Shown here: piece by piece, positions 14,950-18,416 of the stretch | Numbering within the stretch: position 1 is the stretch's first letter | How the letters are laid out: each line of letters begins with the position of its first letter | Origin: DTFZ01 sp050260375 | Lineage (GTDB): Bacteria; Bacillota; Clostridia; Christensenellales; SZUA-584 | DNA length: 18,416 nucleotides | Direction: 5' to 3' | NCBI GenBank assembly: GCA_050260375.1 | Contig: JBLNCA010000035.1 | Span: forward strand, 1 to 18,416 | Program-made: the position numbers and the translations under genes | Notes under the pieces: generated by a model | What the model saw: the letters and a program-made list of their open reading frames with translations, nothing else | Databases searched by the model: none | What the model was told of the DNA's origin: nothing

Positions 14950-15009
14950 GCGGGCGCTGTTTTTGTCTGGCGGGAAGTAAAAATTATGGGATATATAGGG
15001 GAATTATGG

Positions 15010-15038
15010 TAGAAATGGGAGAGGGGGAGTGATATAAT
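15010..15038 (+). promoter_or_regulatory. Module promoter upstream of the AIPR gene
   Basis: TAGAAA (15010-15015), a 17-bp spacer, TATAAT (15033-15038) with TGA in front. The start point would be about 25 bases before the AIPR start codon. Confidence 0.65.
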
Positions 15039-15068
15039 TAATCTAATAACAAAAGAAAGGATTTAAGT

Positions 15069-16832
15069 ATGAATATAGTTATTGAAGGCTATTTAGAAAA
15101 TTTTTGTAAAGATTTTAATTATAATAATATTGAAAAAGAAACTAAATTTGAACATTTTGTTAATTATACAGTTGTAAGTAATGAATATGATTCGACTCAA
15201 TTCGATATTGCAAATATACATACTGATAAAGCAATTCAGGGTATAGATGGAATTGCAATTATAATAAATAACAGATTATGCTTTTCAAAAGAAGAAATAA
15301 AAACTTCGATTGAATTTAACAATAAATTAGAAGTTGACTTTATTTTTATACAATCAAAAATTACTGATAATTTCGATGGTTCGGAAATAGATGCCTTTTG
15401 TAGGTGGGTTAAAACATTTTTTAAGTTTGGTACTGAATTTAAAGGTCAAAAAATAAAAAATTTCATAGATATGGCGAAATATATATATAATATCAATAAT
15501 AATAAGTATTTAAAAAAAGGGTTACCAAATATCAAACTATATTATGTATGCAATGGTATATGGAAGGATGATATAAATTTAATAAGTATCATCGAAGAAA
15601 ATAAAAAAGAGTTAAGAAATTTATCTTTATTTCAGATCATTAATATTATACCATGTGATGCCAACAAGCTACAGCAATTATTTATGCGAATTAATACTGC
15701 AACAGAAGCTCATATTGAGTTTAGCAATAATGTTATTCTTCCAACAATTGAGAGGGTAGATGTAGCATATTCTGGATTTTTACCTTTCCCGGAATTTATC
15801 AAATTAATCGTTGATGAAAATAATAAACTAAAATCAGTATTTGAAGATAATATTAGAGGTTTTCTTGGTATTGAAGACAACCCAGTAAATGAAGCAATGG
15901 AAAAGACTTTAAACGAAAAACTATTTGATCAGTTTTGTATTTTAAATAATGGTGTTACAATTGTTGCAGAGGAGATAATTGGGCCTGGAACAAATAAAAC
16001 TTTAAAAAATTATCAAATCGTTAATGGATGTCAGACAAGTAATGTTCTTTACCATTGTAAAGATATCGACGGTATTGACAAAGTGATGGTACCTGTAAAG
16101 ATAATAGGGACTACAGATCCGGAAATAAGAATTAATGTAACAAAGTCAACAAATAATCAAACAAAAGTATCCATTGAACAACTTGAATCTTTGACTAATT
16201 TTCAAAAAGAACTTGAAGAGCATTATAAAGCTTTTTTTTCTAATTATGACCAAGAAGATAGACTTTTTTATGAAAGAAGAAAAAACCAGTATAAAGAGCA
16301 AGTAATTAATCCATTAAGTATTATTGATATTGAAAATCAAATAAAGGATTTTGTAGCAATGTTCATTGAGAAACCATACATTGTTTCAGGTTATTATAGT
16401 AAACTGTTAAAAAGCCTGGGTAGTGAGATTTTTAATAACGAACATAGAAAATTACCATACATTTGCAGTGCGTTAGCATATAGAAAATTAATTCGTTTAT
16501 TTAATGATAGAACGATTGACGATAGATTATGGAGATTTAGATATCATATGGTAATGTTATTAAAATATTTTGTTACAAAGCAATTTCCTCCACGTTTAGA
16601 AAGTAAAAAAATAGACGAATATTGCAATACCATTATTGAAACTTTACGTAATAATGTAAAGTGTAGAAAAGTCTATTTAGAAATACAAAACTTTTTATTT
16701 TCAATTGATCAAGAAATAAAAATCTCAGGGAGGAAATCATCCGAGAAGAAAATGAATACAGATATTATTCTTGAAAGAATGAGGAATTCTCTTTTTGATA
16801 AGAACCCTACTTTGTTAGATTTTATAAATTAA
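15069..16832 (+). CDS. AIPR family abortive phage infection protein
   Basis: A 587-residue protein of the AIPR (abortive infection phage resistance) family. The diagnostic core starts at about residue 260: DNIRGFLGIEDNPVNEAMEK, ILNNGVTIVAEE, YQIVNGCQTSNVLYH, VPVKIIGTTDPEIRINVTKS and TNNQTKVSIEQLESL. The N-terminal domain has IDGIAIIINN (D60) followed by VDFIFIQSK (Q95, K97). That D...QxK spacing is what a PD-(D/E)XK-type nuclease core would show, which is inference. AAAGAAAGGA lies just upstream of the ATG. The gene is strikingly AT-rich next to its GC-richer neighbours, which suggests recent transfer. It is a single-gene unit between module copies; no partner methylase or helicase is adjacent. 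Phage defence is likely by family, unproven here. Confidence 0.85.
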   Translation: MNIVIEGYLENFCKDFNYNNIEKETKFEHFVNYTVVSNEYDSTQFDIANIHTDKAIQGIDGIAIIINNRLCFSKEEIKTSIEFNNKLEVDFIFIQSKITDNFDGSEIDAFCRWVKTFFKFGTEFKGQKIKNFIDMAKYIYNINNNKYLKKGLPNIKLYYVCNGIWKDDINLISIIEENKKELRNLSLFQIINIIPCDANKLQQLFMRINTATEAHIEFSNNVILPTIERVDVAYSGFLPFPEFIKLIVDENNKLKSVFEDNIRGFLGIEDNPVNEAMEKTLNEKLFDQFCILNNGVTIVAEEIIGPGTNKTLKNYQIVNGCQTSNVLYHCKDIDGIDKVMVPVKIIGTTDPEIRINVTKSTNNQTKVSIEQLESLTNFQKELEEHYKAFFSNYDQEDRLFYERRKNQYKEQVINPLSIIDIENQIKDFVAMFIEKPYIVSGYYSKLLKSLGSEIFNNEHRKLPYICSALAYRKLIRLFNDRTIDDRLWRFRYHMVMLLKYFVTKQFPPRLESKKIDEYCNTIIETLRNNVKCRKVYLEIQNFLFSIDQEIKISGRKSSEKKMNTDIILERMRNSLFDKNPTLLDFIN

Positions 16833-16976
16833 TTATTACCTTAATATTATTTCCTCTTCCCTTACCCCCTTATCCCTTTATCTACCACTATGGCAATGAC
16901 TACAGCCGCGAGCACAACGTCTTCGCTGCACTCAAAATGACAATAGGTGGGGGAGACGAGGAATCCCATAGAGCGT
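16833..16976. other. Gene-free stretch with a dispersed AATGACAATA repeat
   Basis: No gene is present. Just after the AIPR stop comes a pyrimidine-rich CCCTTACCCCCTTATCCC segment. Then AATGACAATA with GGTGGGGGAG at 16936-16955, near a GAGGAATCCC, repeats in similar form at 18182-18202. Confidence 0.5.
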
Positions 16977-17000
16977 ACGGCGCAGTCGTGCGCTGTTTTT
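16977..17000 (+). terminator. Terminator of the AIPR gene (module copy C)
   Basis: An 8-bp stem ACGGCGCA (16977-16984), loop GTCG, TGCGCTGT (16989-16996) with one G-U pair, then TTTTT and GTCTGGCG. The right arm and tail match the other module terminators. Confidence 0.75.
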
Positions 17001-17047
17001 GTCTGGCGTCAGTAAAAACTAAGGGATATATAAGGGAAATATGGTAA

Positions 17048-17056
17048 TGATATAAT
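17048..17056 (+). promoter_or_regulatory. Module promoter upstream of the DUF1848 gene
   Basis: TGATATAAT, an extended -10. Upstream, GGGATATATAAGGGAA and ATGGTA match the module copy at 14990-15010, but the roughly 20 bases holding TAGAAA are missing, so the -35 is poor. The leader would be about 85 bases. Confidence 0.5.
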
Positions 17057-17147
17057 ATATATTGTTCTGCGGAGTGTCAGAAACCTCACTCGATCTGCTA
17101 TACTTACAGTCGGGAATAATAATTCTTTCGTTTGAAAGAGAGTAAAT

Positions 17148-18086
17148 ATGATAATCAGTGCCAGCCGGAGAACGGATATTCCTGCATATTTTTCAGACTG
17201 GTTTTACAACCGTATTAAAGCCGGGGAAGTATTGGTGCGTAATCCTTTGTATACCCGTCAGGTGAGCAGAATTAATCTGTCTCCCGAGGTCGTGGATTGC
17301 ATTGTGTTTTGGACAAAGAATCCTAAACCGATGCTTGAAAGATTAGACGAATTAAAGGATTATCATTTTTATTTTCAATTTACGCTTAATTCATATGGAA
17401 ACGATGTTGAGGCAAACTTACCTAAAAGGGAAATAATTGATACGTTCAGAACTCTTTCGGACAAAATCGGCAAAGAGAGAGTCATTTGGAGATACGACCC
17501 TATTTTTATCAATGAGAAATATACGATCGATTGTCATGAGGAATCGTTCAATAAAATTGCTGATGCATTAAAAGGCTATACAGAAAAATGTATAATTAGT
17601 TTTATCGATTTTTATAATAATATTAAAAGCAATATAAAGAACCTCGGTATTATAGAACTGGATAATATTGAAAAGAGAAAAATCGCTGAGAAGCTGTCAA
17701 AAGTCGCGTTCAGTTACGGCCTGAAAATGGATACTTGTGCCGAGAATATTAAACTTGCTGATTTAGGTATTACTCATGCAAGGTGTATTGACGACAGCCT
17801 TATCAGTCGTATAACCGGATGCCCATTAAAAGCAGAAAAGGATAAGAATCAAAGATTGGCATGCGGGTGTGTGGCAAGTATTGATATCGGACTATATAAC
17901 ACATGCCGAAACGGGTGCAAGTATTGTTATGCAAATCATAATCAAAACACCGTAAAAAGCAATTATCGGAAATACGATAAGAATTCTCCTTTGCTATGCA
18001 GCCGTATAGAAGAAACCGACAAAATTTATGAGAGGCATGTTGAATCATTAAAACAGAAACAAGAACAGATAGTTTTTGGTATCTAA
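17148..18086 (+). CDS. DUF1848 family protein, radical-SAM-like cysteine motif near C-terminus
   Basis: A 312-residue cytosolic protein of the DUF1848 family, full length. It begins MIISASRRTDIPAYFSDWFY, and continues with VRNPLYTRQVSRINLSPEVV, IVFWTKNPKPM, FYFQFTLNSYG, ERVIWRYDPIF and KMDTCAENI, all typical. The motif C253-x3-C257-x2-C260 in CRNGCKYCYAN is a radical-SAM iron-sulfur pattern. It lies near the C-terminus and not near the N-terminus, with further cysteines at GCPLK and ACGCVAS. The chemistry is unknown for the family; a 4Fe-4S cluster enzyme is a reasonable inference. GAAAGAGAG precedes the ATG. It is a single-gene unit, the last gene in the window, and less AT-rich than the AIPR gene. 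Confidence 0.85.
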   Translation: MIISASRRTDIPAYFSDWFYNRIKAGEVLVRNPLYTRQVSRINLSPEVVDCIVFWTKNPKPMLERLDELKDYHFYFQFTLNSYGNDVEANLPKREIIDTFRTLSDKIGKERVIWRYDPIFINEKYTIDCHEESFNKIADALKGYTEKCIISFIDFYNNIKSNIKNLGIIELDNIEKRKIAEKLSKVAFSYGLKMDTCAENIKLADLGITHARCIDDSLISRITGCPLKAEKDKNQRLACGCVASIDIGLYNTCRNGCKYCYANHNQNTVKSNYRKYDKNSPLLCSRIEETDKIYERHVESLKQKQEQIVFGI

Positions 18087-18416
18087 CTTTGCTTTAAAAG
18101 TATCAGGCCTCATTGCCTTTACCCCCTGGTCCTGTTTTTCCATACTGATATGAACGGGATTAAGATTCCTCGCACGCTCGGAATGACAATATGGCGGGGG
18201 AGCTTGCAGCGGCTTGTGTCATTCCGTCCGCTTCGTAGTAAGGAGCGAAAGCGACGAAGAAAAGATAGAGTGATAATTAGTGTGCGATAATACGAGGTAG
18301 CGTCGAAAACTTTGTGTATTCTCCGAATGCCAGATAATTAAAGTGGTTCCGTAGGGCAAGATACATCCTTGCCCTATATCGTTACCGTAACACTGCGGCG
18401 ATGAACAGTCAAGACC
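18087..18416. repeat. Terminal gene-free repeat region
   Basis: No gene is visible. It holds a TTTACCCCCT segment like that after the AIPR gene, an inverted repeat CGGAATGACA (18179-18188) / TGTCATTCCG (18217-18226), and a CTTCGT/ACGAAG inverted pair. A REP-like hairpin follows: TAGGGCAAG (18352-18360), 7-base loop, CTTGCCCTA (18368-18376), with the GTAGGG head of the hairpins inside the RAYT gene. Confidence 0.65.

Larger units (their letters stand above)
14478..15038 (+). repeat. Composite intergenic repeat, copy B (interrupted)
   Basis: This holds the same elements as copy A: GGGCGCTGC twice, TTTCAAACC, CTTAAGGC-TCT-GCCTTAAG (14544-14562), AATCCACTTCTTTTCTTGA, AATAATAGG, the left terminator arm ACGGTGC (14626-14632), the right arm GCGCTGT (14954-14960), TTTTGTCTGG, GGTAGAAA and TGATATAAT. 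Two differences stand out: about 25 extra bases at 14517-14541, and about 310 bp of palindromic repeats between the two terminator arms. No gene is present in 14458-15068. Confidence 0.75.

Noticed and set aside
14640..14950. CRISPR array
   Set aside because: The repeats are few, unequal, palindromic and nested, with no regular spacers and no cas genes.
11893..17000. Integron gene cassettes with attC sites
   Set aside because: No GTTRRRY/RYYYAAC core sites and no integron integrase in the window; the repeated hairpins end in T-tracts as terminators do.

Overview
The window reads as a chromosomal segment of a Gram-positive, Clostridia-like bacterium, probably an uncultured gut or rumen lineage. 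The reasons are lipoprotein signal peptides with short lipoboxes, strong Shine-Dalgarno sites, rho-independent terminators, a PepF-type oligopeptidase, a CUT2 sugar ABC operon and a DUF6034-like lipoprotein. Many small palindromic intergenic repeats also fit. The taxonomy is inference; there is no rRNA or marker gene.

Layout. (1) 1-2340, minus strand: a RAYT/IS200-like Y1 transposase gene with two REP-like hairpins inside its coding sequence, then an M3 oligoendopeptidase with its own promoter and a hairpin in its leader. (2) 2481-2776: a 70-residue Cys/Gly-rich microprotein built from two tandem membrane-segment/poly-Cys units, followed by a terminator. (3) 2960-6920: an RbsB-RbsA-RbsC-like sugar importer operon with an inverted repeat at its promoter region. 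(4) 7003-11215: a promoter, a NarX-type histidine kinase, a decayed IS5-family transposase, a NarL-type response regulator, and an extracellular solute-binding protein that overlaps the regulator gene and appears to stay membrane-anchored. This looks like a three-part sugar-sensing module beside its likely target transporter. (5) 11347-11880: a flavodoxin-like protein. (6) 12068-18086: four functionally unrelated plus-strand genes, namely Abi-alpha/DUF4393, a DUF6034-like lipoprotein, an AIPR abortive-infection protein and DUF1848. The last three are each preceded by a copy of the same intergenic module, a GCGCTGTTTTTGT terminator then a TGATATAAT extended -10. The first has the same terminator upstream, followed by tandem GGGGTCCCC palindromes. 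Two of the four are phage-defence-associated families, and the AIPR gene is strikingly AT-rich. (7) 18087-18416: only repeats, including another REP-like hairpin.

The most interesting parts are the putative sensor module next to the transporter, the array of single-gene cargo units separated by a common terminator/promoter repeat, and the nesting of palindromic repeats inside that repeat. One palindromic array sits in the loop of a terminator, and one 39-bp palindrome sits inside a second repeat whose uninterrupted version lies about 200 bp away.
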